A DNA stretch of 31,713 nucleotides. It comes from a virus. Under the pieces are notes generated by a model. The model saw nothing but the letters and a program-made list of their open reading frames with translations. It was not told the DNA's origin and made no database searches. Below, in pieces: positions 7,108 through 16,729 of the stretch (position 1 is the stretch's first letter; each line of letters starts with the position of its first letter). Location: IMG/VR virus record IMGVR_UViG_3300020430_000061, positions 1 to 31,713 of that record; one strand, written 5' to 3'. Made by a program: the position numbers and the translations under genes.

Positions 7108-8969
7108 TGGCCGTAACCGTATCAAAAGAAAGATTGACAGTCACTGATCTTGACTTCGATCAAATTAAAACAAATCTAAAAACATTTCTTCAGGCACAGC
7201 CAGACTTGGCTGATTATGATTTTGAAGGATCTGCCTTAAGTACTATTATTGATGTGCTGGCATATAATACCTTCTATAATTCATTCAATGCCAATGTAAA
7301 TATGAATGAAATCTTTTTGGATACCTCACAAATTCGAAATAATGTGGTAGCACACGCTAAGTCACTTGGATATGTTCCAAGATCGGCTACTAGCCCGTTT
7401 GCCAGTATTAACGTAACAATCAATAACCCTGCTGGAGCTCCATCCTCACTTTCTATGTCTCGAGGTACTACATTCCAGACTACTATTGATGGAACTAACT
7501 ATACATTCCTTAACCTTGAGGCTCAAACTATTCAGCCAGTTGGCGGGGTATACACATTTAGCAATCTAAAGGTTAATCAGGGTACACTCAGAACTCAGTC
7601 ATATGTTGTTGATGATACTTCAACCGCTCAGAAATATGCTATCCCCGATACCAATGTCGATACGGCCACATTGGTTGTCAAGGTAAAAACAAATAGCACT
7701 TCATCTGATTTTGATGTATATACACTTGTTACAAATATCGTAGATGTGAAAGGCGATACTCAGGCATACTTCCTCCAGGAAGGTATTGATGGTCAGTTCG
7801 AAATTTATTTTGGTGATGACGTCTTCGGTAAAAAATTAGATGCTGGTAATGTAGTTGAAATTGAATACCTAGTTACCGAAGGTGTTGCAGCAAATAACGC
7901 AACTGTATTCAAAATGACTGGTAACGTCTCTGGTAATACAAATGCATCGGTCACCTTGGTCGATAAATCAGGTGGTGGTGCCGACAGAGAAGAAATAGAT
8001 TCTATTAAATTTAACGCACCACTATCATTCCTCTCTCAGAACCGAGTGGTAACGGCTGACGATTATAAAGCTATTGTAAAAAATAACTATACCAACACCG
8101 AGACTATTTCAGTTTGGGGTGGTGAGGAACAGGCAGTTCCTGAATATGGTAAGGTGTTCTTATCGATTAAACCAGCCAATGCCGATACTTTAACGGCTAC
8201 TCAAAAGCAGTTTATTAAAGACTCGATTTTGAAAACAAAGAACCTGGTTTCGATTACACCAGAGATTGTGGACCCTGATTATACCTTTATTAAATTGGAA
8301 GTGTTCTTTAAGTATGATCCAAACCTCACCTCTTTAACAGCCGGTGAGTTAAAGAATGCTGTGATTGCTACAATTACAAGTTACAATAATACTAACCTTA
8401 AAAAGTTTGATGGTGTGTTTAGAGCGTCACAAGTAACAACTCAAATCGATGCTACCAATCCTGCTATTCTGAATACTATTATGCGAGTCAATGTTCAGAA
8501 AAGACTTTATCCAACAATTGGTACTGCTAAAAAATACGAACTTGAGTTCTCATCTCCTTTCTCTACGAATATTGCTGAAAATGCTTCGGTTATCGATTCA
8601 TCGGAATTTGTCCTGAATGGGTTTAACCATAAGATGCAGGATATTAAAACTGATGATCCAAATATCCGCCAGGTTCAGTTCTATCGTATTACAAACAATC
8701 AAAAGATTATTACCACTGAAAATGCTGGTACTGTTGATATTGCGGCTGGTAAAGTAACACTTACCAACTTTAACCCAGCATCGATTACGAACGGTAGTTC
8801 ATATATTACAGTTACAGGTACACCAAGCTCAAATGACTTGGCGCCTAAAAGAAATCAGCTTCTTCAAATCGACTTGCTTCAAACAACCGTTACTCCGCAA
8901 ATCGATGAGATCGCAACTGGTGCGGTTATTGCTGGTATCGGTTACACAACAACAGCGAATAGTTCATAA
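7107..8969 (+). CDS. 6: Baseplate wedge protein, T4 gp6-like (gpJ family)
   Basis: This is a 620-residue protein (T4 gp6 is 660). The N-terminal third has the family block: DFEGSALSTIIDVLAYNTFY, then NANVNMNEIFLDTSQIRNNV and AHAKSLGYVPRSATSP. Later come a GIDGQFEIYFGDDVFGKKLD strand set and the VVTADDYKAIVKNNY region, both usual in gp6/gpJ proteins. Two gp6 copies per wedge form the inner ring of the baseplate, linked by gp25 and gp53. The gene is translationally coupled at both ends through TAATG overlaps. Nothing suggests truncation or insertion. Confidence 0.93.
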   Translation: MAVTVSKERLTVTDLDFDQIKTNLKTFLQAQPDLADYDFEGSALSTIIDVLAYNTFYNSFNANVNMNEIFLDTSQIRNNVVAHAKSLGYVPRSATSPFASINVTINNPAGAPSSLSMSRGTTFQTTIDGTNYTFLNLEAQTIQPVGGVYTFSNLKVNQGTLRTQSYVVDDTSTAQKYAIPDTNVDTATLVVKVKTNSTSSDFDVYTLVTNIVDVKGDTQAYFLQEGIDGQFEIYFGDDVFGKKLDAGNVVEIEYLVTEGVAANNATVFKMTGNVSGNTNASVTLVDKSGGGADREEIDSIKFNAPLSFLSQNRVVTADDYKAIVKNNYTNTETISVWGGEEQAVPEYGKVFLSIKPANADTLTATQKQFIKDSILKTKNLVSITPEIVDPDYTFIKLEVFFKYDPNLTSLTAGELKNAVIATITSYNNTNLKKFDGVFRASQVTTQIDATNPAILNTIMRVNVQKRLYPTIGTAKKYELEFSSPFSTNIAENASVIDSSEFVLNGFNHKMQDIKTDDPNIRQVQFYRITNNQKIITTENAGTVDIAAGKVTLTNFNPASITNGSSYITVTGTPSSNDLAPKRNQLLQIDLLQTTVTPQIDEIATGAVIAGIGYTTTANSS

Positions 8970-9874
8970 TGTCTCATAAAGTAGCGTCCATAGTACCAGA
9001 GCATATTCAGCTTGAACGTCCTCAATTGATGAAGTTCATGGAAGCATACTATGACTTCCTGGACCAAGACGATCAACCTGGTGCTTTCTTAAATAATTTA
9101 ACGGTCCATAGAGATCTTGATCAAACCGCTACTGTCTTTTTGGAGATGCTTCAAAGAGAATTGGCTGTTCCAATTCCTGAGACTGTTGTTGCTGACAAAC
9201 GTAAGCTCTATAAAAATATTACTGACATTTATTTGTCAAAGGGTGCGCAACCTTCATTTGAAGCTTTGTTTAGACTGATCTTTAATGATGAGATTGAATT
9301 GTACTTTCCAAGGGTAGACATTCTCAAACCATCAGATGCTAAATGGGATGCCATAAACCAAAGATGGCTAAGTGATGATGGTAAACTTTCGGTAAAGAAA
9401 TTTATTCAGGACTCACGGTTTTATCAGTCATTCTCATATGTTATTCGTACTGGTCAGACAGTTGACAACTGGAGAGACGCAGTTAAAAAGCTACTTCACC
9501 CAGCTGGATTTGCATTTTTTGGTGAGGTTGCTATTTTCTCTCAGGCCACTGGAGCAAATGCAGCAAAAGTACAAAGAGCGTTTCCTGCTGACTTCTCGTC
9601 TCAAGATACGGGTACACCAGTTATTGCTCCAACGGTAGAAGTTACTGTTGAGATTCCAGTTATTGGTGGGCAACAAGTAAATCTGAATCTGACATTTATT
9701 CTTCAACCACAAGCTCAGCATGCTGTTGGACCTACGTTCCTTCATGTTGACAAATATAAATTCCTGCCTGAAATTGGTCCTATAAGTAACTATGCGGACT
9801 TTACAATAGCGCAGGCAAACGCGGGTGCAAAAATCGATGTTTCATTTGAATCAGTTATCGATATCACTCCATAA
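8969..9874 (+). CDS. Baseplate wedge component, gp7 / tail protein I-like
   Basis: This is a 301-residue protein. The N-terminal region (VPEHIQLERPQLMKFMEAYYDFLDQ, then LLRLIF-like stretch ALFRLIFNDEIELYFPRVDI) is typical of T4-like marine phage virion proteins encoded next to gp6. The pattern of a helical start followed by 'Y-x-S-K-G-x-x-x-S-F-x-x-L-F-R-x-I-F' resembles the tail protein I / gp7 N-terminal domain. The C-terminal 80 residues are beta-rich. T4 gp7 is far longer (about 1030 residues), so this would be a minimal wedge protein. The role rests on position between gp6 and gp8 plus this pattern, so the exact equivalence with gp7 is an inference. Confidence 0.68.
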   Translation: MSHKVASIVPEHIQLERPQLMKFMEAYYDFLDQDDQPGAFLNNLTVHRDLDQTATVFLEMLQRELAVPIPETVVADKRKLYKNITDIYLSKGAQPSFEALFRLIFNDEIELYFPRVDILKPSDAKWDAINQRWLSDDGKLSVKKFIQDSRFYQSFSYVIRTGQTVDNWRDAVKKLLHPAGFAFFGEVAIFSQATGANAAKVQRAFPADFSSQDTGTPVIAPTVEVTVEIPVIGGQQVNLNLTFILQPQAQHAVGPTFLHVDKYKFLPEIGPISNYADFTIAQANAGAKIDVSFESVIDITP

Positions 9875-9879
9875 AGTGT

Positions 9880-9887
9880 TATAAATA
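9880..9887 (+). promoter_or_regulatory. T4-type late promoter -10 box (TATAAATA)
   Basis: A perfect TATAAATA sits just after the stop at 9874 and 35 bases before the ATG at 9922. It would start a transcript for gp8 and the large DUF4815-type gene. Confidence 0.8.
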
Positions 9888-9921
9888 GTTTAAATCTAAT
9901 TTAATGAGGTAAGGTTATAAA

Positions 9922-11226
9922 ATGGTAGCCATAATTTCAAAACAAATCAGGGTCAATAACGCGGTAAACTTCCGTGATGATATTGGCACTAACAGTACAT
10001 ATCTGTATATTGGTCGGTCACATCCATGGCCCAATTCAGATACTGATATCGCAACACCAGTAGATACAGTTGCAGCCAAAAATAATGTACATCAAAATAT
10101 GATTGCATTGAAAAAGGTAGCACAATCTGATGTATCCCATTGCATTACTCGATACAACTGGCTTTCTGGTACTACATACACTGCGTATGACGACCAGTTG
10201 ACTACGCTAGGAACATCTCAATATTATGTTATTACTGATGACCTTAACGTTTATAAATGTCTCCAGGCTGGTACAGGTGCTTCGGTTGTTAAACCTACTG
10301 GGCAAACTACAAACGCAGCCAATGCCGTAGAATCGGATGGTTATGTTTGGAAATTTATGTATTCGCTTTCTGGTACTCAGGCAACTAAGTTCTTAACTAG
10401 TTCGTTTATCCCTGTCAACGTTCTTACCTCCGATGATGGGTCATTGCAGTACCAAGTTCAAACAAACGCACAGAACGGTTCAATTCATAGAATTGTACTG
10501 ACAGCTGGCGGTTCGGGTTATACATCAAACCCAACAGTTACAATTACTGGTAACGGATCTAGTGCCACGGCTTCGGCTACAGTCGTAGGTGGAGTGGTTA
10601 CTGGTATTTCAATGAGCAATATTGGCTCGGGCTATGATGAAGCCTTAGTAGAAATCAGTGGTGGAGGTGGTAATGGTGCTACAGCCCGTGCCGTAATTTC
10701 TCCTCCAGGTGGACATGGCGCAAATGCTGCTGATGAACTGGGTGGTTTCTTTGTGATGACGAACGTTAACCTAGACTCGGATGAAGGTTCCGGTGACTTC
10801 CCAATCGATAACGATTATCGCCAATTGGGTCTACTTCGTAATCCATTTAACCACGGTACAACTACTGTATCTTCGGCATCCACTCTTCAGGCTACACGGT
10901 CATTAACTACAGCCGCTCCAACTGGTGGAACTTTTGCGGTTGATGAGATTATCACTGGCGGTACGTCCGGAGCACAAGCCTATATAACATCATATGATTC
11001 AACAGGCAATGTTATTCGATATCATCAAGATGCAACCACAGGGTATGGAACATTCCAAGCTTCTGAAACTATTACAAACACCGGTGGAACCTCGGCTACA
11101 ATTAGTTCCCTTGGTGATCCAGAAGTTGAGAAATTTTCGGGTGAAGTAATTTACATCGAGAACAGAAGTGCGGTGGCAAGAGCAAATTCGCAAATTGAAG
11201 ATATTAAACTTGTATTAGAGTTTTAA
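9922..11226 (+). CDS. 8: Baseplate wedge protein, T4 gp8-like, with Gly-rich beta insertions
   Basis: This is a 434-residue protein, about 100 longer than T4 gp8 (334). Shared landmarks are TYLYIGRSHPWPN near residue 27, ESDGYVWKFMYSLS near residue 135, the RQLGLLRNPF block near residue 305, and the C-terminal FSGEVIYIENRSAVARANSQ leading into a final E-D-I-K-L-V-L-E-F strand. Between them are two insertions absent from T4: residues about 190-258 with a twofold G-S-G-Y repeat, and residues about 330-400 with ITGGTSGAQAYI and NTGGTSATI. gp8 forms dimers in the wedge and contacts gp10. A GAGG-like ribosome-binding site precedes the ATG. Confidence 0.92.
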   Translation: MVAIISKQIRVNNAVNFRDDIGTNSTYLYIGRSHPWPNSDTDIATPVDTVAAKNNVHQNMIALKKVAQSDVSHCITRYNWLSGTTYTAYDDQLTTLGTSQYYVITDDLNVYKCLQAGTGASVVKPTGQTTNAANAVESDGYVWKFMYSLSGTQATKFLTSSFIPVNVLTSDDGSLQYQVQTNAQNGSIHRIVLTAGGSGYTSNPTVTITGNGSSATASATVVGGVVTGISMSNIGSGYDEALVEISGGGGNGATARAVISPPGGHGANAADELGGFFVMTNVNLDSDEGSGDFPIDNDYRQLGLLRNPFNHGTTTVSSASTLQATRSLTTAAPTGGTFAVDEIITGGTSGAQAYITSYDSTGNVIRYHQDATTGYGTFQASETITNTGGTSATISSLGDPEVEKFSGEVIYIENRSAVARANSQIEDIKLVLEF

Positions 11227-11237
11227 GGTAAAAAATA

Positions 11238-14200
11238 ATGACACTCGATTTTAATGTATCCCCATATTACGACGACTTTGAGACCAATGCGAAGACTCAG
11301 TATTATCGCATTCTCTTTCGTCCTTCAGTCGCTCTTCAAGCAAGAGAGTTAACACAACTCCAATCAACTCTTCAAAATCAGATCAAGTCTTTTGCTGATC
11401 ATACTTTTGAAGATGGTGCCATGGTTATCCCTGGCGCAACAGCTATCGATAAAGAATATGGATTCATTAAAATTGGTTCTACCTATAACTCAGCTGACGT
11501 TGAATTATACAGAGCTGAGTTTCTAAACACTACCATTACGGGTGGAACAACTGGTGTGACTGCCAAGGTTGTTGGAACTGTACCGGTATCTGGCTCTGAT
11601 CCAATTACCTTATTTGTCAAGTATACCGGTTCTGGTACAAATAAGACTACCAAAGAATTCGCACAAAACGAAGTTATTACATCTAATGCAGCAACTCCAA
11701 GATCGGCTCAGATCGAAAATGTATCTGGCTCAGTTGGATTTGGATCGGCTGCAAATATCCAGCCAGGTATCTATTATGTGAATGGAACCTTTGCCTTTGT
11801 CACAAGTCAAACACTGGTTCTTGATAAGTATACAAACACTCCATCATATAGAGTTGGTTTGACTGTCAGTGAGACTATTGTTACGTCTACCGATGATGCT
11901 AACCTTACTGATAACGCAACGGGCTCTCCAAACTTTGCGGCTCCTGGTGCAAACAGATATAAGATCGAACTTACACTTGCCAAGAAAGCTTTGACTGCCA
12001 CAGATGATCAGAACTTTATTGAACTGATTCGTGTTGAAGATGGTGTCATTGCAAATCAAATTAGAGCAACTGAATATTCGGTCCTTGAGGATACCTTTGC
12101 AAGAAGAACCTATGATGAATCTGGTGACTATACAGTTCGTCCATTTGGTATCGATGTAAGAGAACATTTAAAGTCTGGTGACAATCGTGGTATCTATACT
12201 TCCGGCAATAGCGGCAGTGAAGCAAAACTTGCTATAGGTCTGGAAGCTGGTAAAGCTTATGTCCGTGGTTATGAAATTGAAACACTTACCACAAACTTTA
12301 TCGATGTTGATAAAGCAAGAGATACAGAGCAGATTGTAAACTCTGTGGTTTCATTTGACATGGGTAACTATACTCTAGTCAATACTACAACCAACGCGCC
12401 GGATATTAGTACATACGAAAAATTAGATCTGAAAAGCTCGGGTAATACCATTATTGGTACCGCAAGAGCAAGAGCATATGAATTACATTCAGGCACACCT
12501 GGTACACCTGGTGCAGTCTATAAATTATTCCTGTTTGATATTGAGATGACAGGTTCCAATACATTTGGTTCAGTTAACACAATCAATGTTGTAGGTTCTA
12601 CCAGTGGACAGTTTGCTTCAACCACAGTAAAAACTGGTGGATTGGCCAAACTTTATGCAGTGGATAGTAATGATCTTTTATTCCCACTTCCATATCAAAC
12701 TGTAGAAACTATCAGAGCTGCTGATAACTCGATTGATACAACTATTACAGTTAGACGAGTTTATACTCAGACGCTTTCGTCTGGTTTGGCTACGATTACT
12801 GCTGGTTCTGATGAATCATTCCAAACGCCATATTCTGGTATCGACTTTGTAGTGGCTAATGCCAACACTGGTACAGTTTATGATATGTCTACGGCTGATG
12901 GTACGAGTGGTGCAAATCGTCTGTCTATCTCTGGTACAAACAATGTTAACCTTAATATTGACCTTACTGGTGCTAGCTTAACTAACGAAACACTTACCAT
13001 TATTGCAACAGTAGTAAAAAGAGTAGCTCAAGAAAAACAGAAAACACTGGTTACTAACCATAACCTAAACATTTCTACTCCAAATACAACAGCAAATGGA
13101 TTTGATTCTCTCTTTAAGGCTGACATTTATCGAATTGTTTCAATTCATGATTCACTTCAGTCTGGTACAAACGCTACTACTTCTGATCTTGACATTACAT
13201 CTCGTTACGAATTAGATAACGGTCAAAGAGATAACTTTTATGATGTAGGTCAAATCAAACTTAAGCCTGGAATGCCATCACCTACTGGTCGTATCCTAGT
13301 GGTCTTTGATTACTTTACACATGGTGCTGGTGATTACTTTTCGGTAGACTCATATAGTGGTCAGGTTGATTATGCTGACATTCCAACCTATTCTTCTACC
13401 ACTACAACATACGAATTAAGAGATGTTCTTGACTTCCGTCCAAGAGTCAGAGATGATGGAACATCCTTTGTAAACGCTGGTGGCTCTAATCAGTCAGGTG
13501 CCGCTCTTACCGAAATTGGTAAGGTTGCATCAAATATGATTATGGACTTTAGATATTACCTGCCACGTAGAGATAAGATTTACGTAGACAATAAAGGTAA
13601 CTTTAAAGTTTTAACTGGTGTTTCTGCTGCTGTACCAGCTATTCCTAGTGATCCAGATGATGGCATGGTACTTTACGAATTAGACATTAGACCATATACA
13701 TTCGGTGTTACCGATGTGATTGCTACCATGAAAGATAACAAGCGCTTTACGATGCGTGATATCGGTAGATTAGAACATCGTATTAACAACCTTGAATACT
13801 ATACATCGCTTTCGCTTCTTGAAAAAGAAACAGCCGATGCTCAGATTCTAGATAGCAATAACGTAGATAGATTTAAGTCTGGCTTTATTGTTGATCCTTT
13901 CTATGGTCATAATGTAGGTAATCCAAAAGATCCAGACTATCATGTATCGATTGATGCCGACAAAGGCGAAGCAAGACCTCAGTATTATGAGGGTAACGTA
14001 AGAATCCAACAAAGTGGTTCTGGTGCTTCAAATACTTATCAGCAAACTGGTGATATTATTTCACTGCCATATACCGAACAAACGGTAATCGATCAGCCAT
14101 TTGCTTCTGGCTCTGAAAACGTTAACCCATATGACATCTTTGCCTTCATTGGTCAAATTGACCTGACGCCAACAAGTGATGAATGGAAAGAAACTGAAGT

Positions 14201-16523
14201 AAGACCAGATCTAATTATCGATAACGAAGGTCTATTTGATGTGGTGAATACCTTGGCAGATGCTGATGGTGTTCTTGGTACAGTTTGGAATGAGTGGGAA
14301 ACTCAGTGGGAAGGCCGTGAAATGGAAATTGGTACTTCCGGAACTTTAAGATCCGGTCGTAGACTTTTCCAGGAAACATTGCTTGCCCAACAGGCTACTC
14401 AAACAAGAACTGGTGTTCGTACTTCGGTTGCACCTGATACTGTTCAAACCTCACTTGGTGAAAGAGTGGTAGATGTTAGAATGGTACCATTTATTCGCTC
14501 AAGAAGAGTGAAGTTTAAGGCAACACGGTTTAAGCCGAACACTCGGCTTTATCCGTTCTTTGAGGATATTAGTGTAAGTGATTTTACAAAAGACATTACA
14601 GCAGCTCAGTTCATTCGTCATACTACGACGCCTGTTGACCCTGAGCCTGACACTTCTGCAGTTCGTCACCCTGACCTTTCGGCTAGTGATATTACCAATG
14701 GCACTAATGCTATTATTACCGATGCTACTGGTACTGCTCATGGTGAATTTTATATTCCAAATACCGCTAATATTAGATTTAGAACGGGTGAGAGACTCTT
14801 TACACTCGTGGATGACCCGAATAACGTAAACTCAAACATTACCACATCTGGTAGAGCAACCTATGCCGCAACAGGTATTATCAACTCTACTCAAGAGGTA
14901 AGTTTACGTTCACCAACTCTGGCACAGGAAACTGTGACTGGCCAAAGAGATACTATCCTCACACGTCAGTCTACACGTACAGTTGGTTGGGTTGACCCAC
15001 TTGCTCAAACCTTCTTGGTTGATAATCCAGATGGTGCATTTATTACAAGTGCCGATATCTTCTTTAAAGCAAAAGACAATAATATTCCAGTAACCCTGCA
15101 AATTCGTGGCGTGGTAAATGGTTATCCTTCACCTGAAATCTTAGCATTTGGTGAAGTTGTAAAAGAGGCAGTCAATGTTAATACTTCCACTGATGCTACG
15201 ACGGCAACAACGTTTACTTTCCCAGCTCCTATATATCTGAGACCGAATCAGGAATATGCACTTTGTCTCTTGGCTAACTCTAACCAATATGAAGTTTATA
15301 CAGCTGAAATTGGTCAGAACTCGCTTGGAACTACAAGACGTATTTCGACTCAGCCATATGCTGGTGTATTCTTTAAGTCACAAAACGGTTCAACCTGGTC
15401 AGCTGATCAGACCAAAGACCTTAAGTTTAAGATTAAAAGAGCACAGTTTGATACCACAGCTTCTGGTGTAGTTGATTTTGTTAACCATGCTATTCCAGCT
15501 AAACCACTGGGTGCTAACTCAATCTATGTGACTATCAATACTAACAAAGCAATTGTAAAACATAAAAACCACGGTATGCCAGCTGGTTCAACTGTTACTA
15601 TTGCTGGTGTCTCGGCTGATATTGGTGGAATTGCTCAGTCTCAGTTTAACGCAAATCATGTGATTAGCCAAGTTGAACAAGATCAGTATGCAATTACCAC
15701 ATCGTCAAATGCTGCCTCAACCACAAATGGTGGTGGCACAGCGATTACGGCTACTGAAAACAAACATATCGATATTCTGTATCCTACCATGCAAGAAGTT
15801 ATCCTGCCTGGTACTGCAATTTCGTATGCAATTCGTACTACTTCATCTAAGTCGCTGGCTGGATCTGAAAATACTTATCAAAAGCCAACAAGCTATACTT
15901 CGATTATTTCAAATCAGAACTATTACCCTGATAACCCACAACAAGTAGCTTCAGCAATTAACGAAACTACTTCTATGGCTGGGGCGAAATCATTGGATCT
16001 AAGAGCTACTATGAGTTCTACAACTGAATGGATTAGTCCAATGATTGACTTGGAAAGAACTTCGGTTCATACCATTTCAAATAGAATTGATAACCCAATG
16101 GCAATTGGTGGAACTGATAGTGGTAAAAACGAAGTGGCTGACTTCTTAGCTGAAACTGCTCCAACTGGTGGATCTGCGCTTTCCAAGTATATCACTCGTA
16201 AAGTATCACTGGCTCAAAGCTCGGTTGGTCTTAGAATTATTTTTGCTGGTAATAGACCAGATGGTTCTGCAATTGAAGTCTATACTAAGACACAAGAAGC
16301 TGGTGCAGAAGCTCCATTCGCATCCTTGAACTGGACCTTGGCCACTATTGATAACGCAGTGTCAAGTACAGATGACCCAACAAAGTTTAATGATTATGAA
16401 TATACAGTAGATCTTTCATCTACACCGTTCCAATCGGTAGCGGTTAAAGTTGTATTCAAATCACAGTCTTCGACTTCCGTTCCTAGAATTAAGGACTTTA
16501 GAGTAATTGCATTAGGTACATAA
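11238..16523 (+). CDS. Very large DUF4815-type baseplate/tail protein
   Basis: At 1761 residues this is the largest gene in the window. The N-terminus (MTLDFNVSPYYDDF, then YRILFRPSVALQARELTQLQ and LQNQIKSFADHTFEDGAMVI) is the DUF4815 signature found in large structural proteins of marine T4-like phages. The middle is a long series of beta-rich segments. Around residue 1248 is a conserved VGWVDPLAQTFLVDNPDGAF block, followed by a beta-sandwich with a HKNHGMPAGSTVTIAG motif near residues 1430-1500. The C-terminal 150 residues form a jelly-roll-like stretch. It occupies the place of T4 genes 9-12, so it probably builds the outer baseplate or anchors the fibres. The stop overlaps the next start (TAATG). 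Confidence 0.88.
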   Translation: MTLDFNVSPYYDDFETNAKTQYYRILFRPSVALQARELTQLQSTLQNQIKSFADHTFEDGAMVIPGATAIDKEYGFIKIGSTYNSADVELYRAEFLNTTITGGTTGVTAKVVGTVPVSGSDPITLFVKYTGSGTNKTTKEFAQNEVITSNAATPRSAQIENVSGSVGFGSAANIQPGIYYVNGTFAFVTSQTLVLDKYTNTPSYRVGLTVSETIVTSTDDANLTDNATGSPNFAAPGANRYKIELTLAKKALTATDDQNFIELIRVEDGVIANQIRATEYSVLEDTFARRTYDESGDYTVRPFGIDVREHLKSGDNRGIYTSGNSGSEAKLAIGLEAGKAYVRGYEIETLTTNFIDVDKARDTEQIVNSVVSFDMGNYTLVNTTTNAPDISTYEKLDLKSSGNTIIGTARARAYELHSGTPGTPGAVYKLFLFDIEMTGSNTFGSVNTINVVGSTSGQFASTTVKTGGLAKLYAVDSNDLLFPLPYQTVETIRAADNSIDTTITVRRVYTQTLSSGLATITAGSDESFQTPYSGIDFVVANANTGTVYDMSTADGTSGANRLSISGTNNVNLNIDLTGASLTNETLTIIATVVKRVAQEKQKTLVTNHNLNISTPNTTANGFDSLFKADIYRIVSIHDSLQSGTNATTSDLDITSRYELDNGQRDNFYDVGQIKLKPGMPSPTGRILVVFDYFTHGAGDYFSVDSYSGQVDYADIPTYSSTTTTYELRDVLDFRPRVRDDGTSFVNAGGSNQSGAALTEIGKVASNMIMDFRYYLPRRDKIYVDNKGNFKVLTGVSAAVPAIPSDPDDGMVLYELDIRPYTFGVTDVIATMKDNKRFTMRDIGRLEHRINNLEYYTSLSLLEKETADAQILDSNNVDRFKSGFIVDPFYGHNVGNPKDPDYHVSIDADKGEARPQYYEGNVRIQQSGSGASNTYQQTGDIISLPYTEQTVIDQPFASGSENVNPYDIFAFIGQIDLTPTSDEWKETEVRPDLIIDNEGLFDVVNTLADADGVLGTVWNEWETQWEGREMEIGTSGTLRSGRRLFQETLLAQQATQTRTGVRTSVAPDTVQTSLGERVVDVRMVPFIRSRRVKFKATRFKPNTRLYPFFEDISVSDFTKDITAAQFIRHTTTPVDPEPDTSAVRHPDLSASDITNGTNAIITDATGTAHGEFYIPNTANIRFRTGERLFTLVDDPNNVNSNITTSGRATYAATGIINSTQEVSLRSPTLAQETVTGQRDTILTRQSTRTVGWVDPLAQTFLVDNPDGAFITSADIFFKAKDNNIPVTLQIRGVVNGYPSPEILAFGEVVKEAVNVNTSTDATTATTFTFPAPIYLRPNQEYALCLLANSNQYEVYTAEIGQNSLGTTRRISTQPYAGVFFKSQNGSTWSADQTKDLKFKIKRAQFDTTASGVVDFVNHAIPAKPLGANSIYVTINTNKAIVKHKNHGMPAGSTVTIAGVSADIGGIAQSQFNANHVISQVEQDQYAITTSSNAASTTNGGGTAITATENKHIDILYPTMQEVILPGTAISYAIRTTSSKSLAGSENTYQKPTSYTSIISNQNYYPDNPQQVASAINETTSMAGAKSLDLRATMSSTTEWISPMIDLERTSVHTISNRIDNPMAIGGTDSGKNEVADFLAETAPTGGSALSKYITRKVSLAQSSVGLRIIFAGNRPDGSAIEVYTKTQEAGAEAPFASLNWTLATIDNAVSSTDDPTKFNDYEYTVDLSSTPFQSVAVKVVFKSQSSTSVPRIKDFRVIALGT

Positions 16524-16729
16524 TGAAAAGAGTGAATATACAAGACAGACCAGGACTTCAAAGAGATATTTCCAGTGGTGCTGTAATAAATACTGATAAT
16601 ACCGCTTATGCAAAGGCTTTAAAAGCTCAGGAACTGGCAAAGGCAAAACAAAATGAGATCGAAGATCTCAAACAAGATGTAAAAGAGTTGAAACAACTTA
16701 TGCAAACGATTATTGAGAGGCTTAACTAA
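16523..16729 (+). CDS. Small coiled-coil virion-associated protein
   Basis: This 68-residue protein has a polar N-terminus (VNIQDRPGLQRDISSGAVIN). Residues about 28-66 are a single long helix rich in Lys, Glu, Gln, Ala and Leu with heptad spacing (IEDLKQDVKELKQLMQTI), a short coiled coil. Stop/start TAATG overlaps link it to both the DUF4815-type gene and the following fibre-like gene. Short proteins of this build are common in tail regions of T4-like cyanophages and probably help trimerise or join fibre parts. The function is not known. A similar-sized coiled-coil gene lies at 30568-30783, past the minus-strand block. Confidence 0.8.
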   Translation: MKRVNIQDRPGLQRDISSGAVINTDNTAYAKALKAQELAKAKQNEIEDLKQDVKELKQLMQTIIERLN

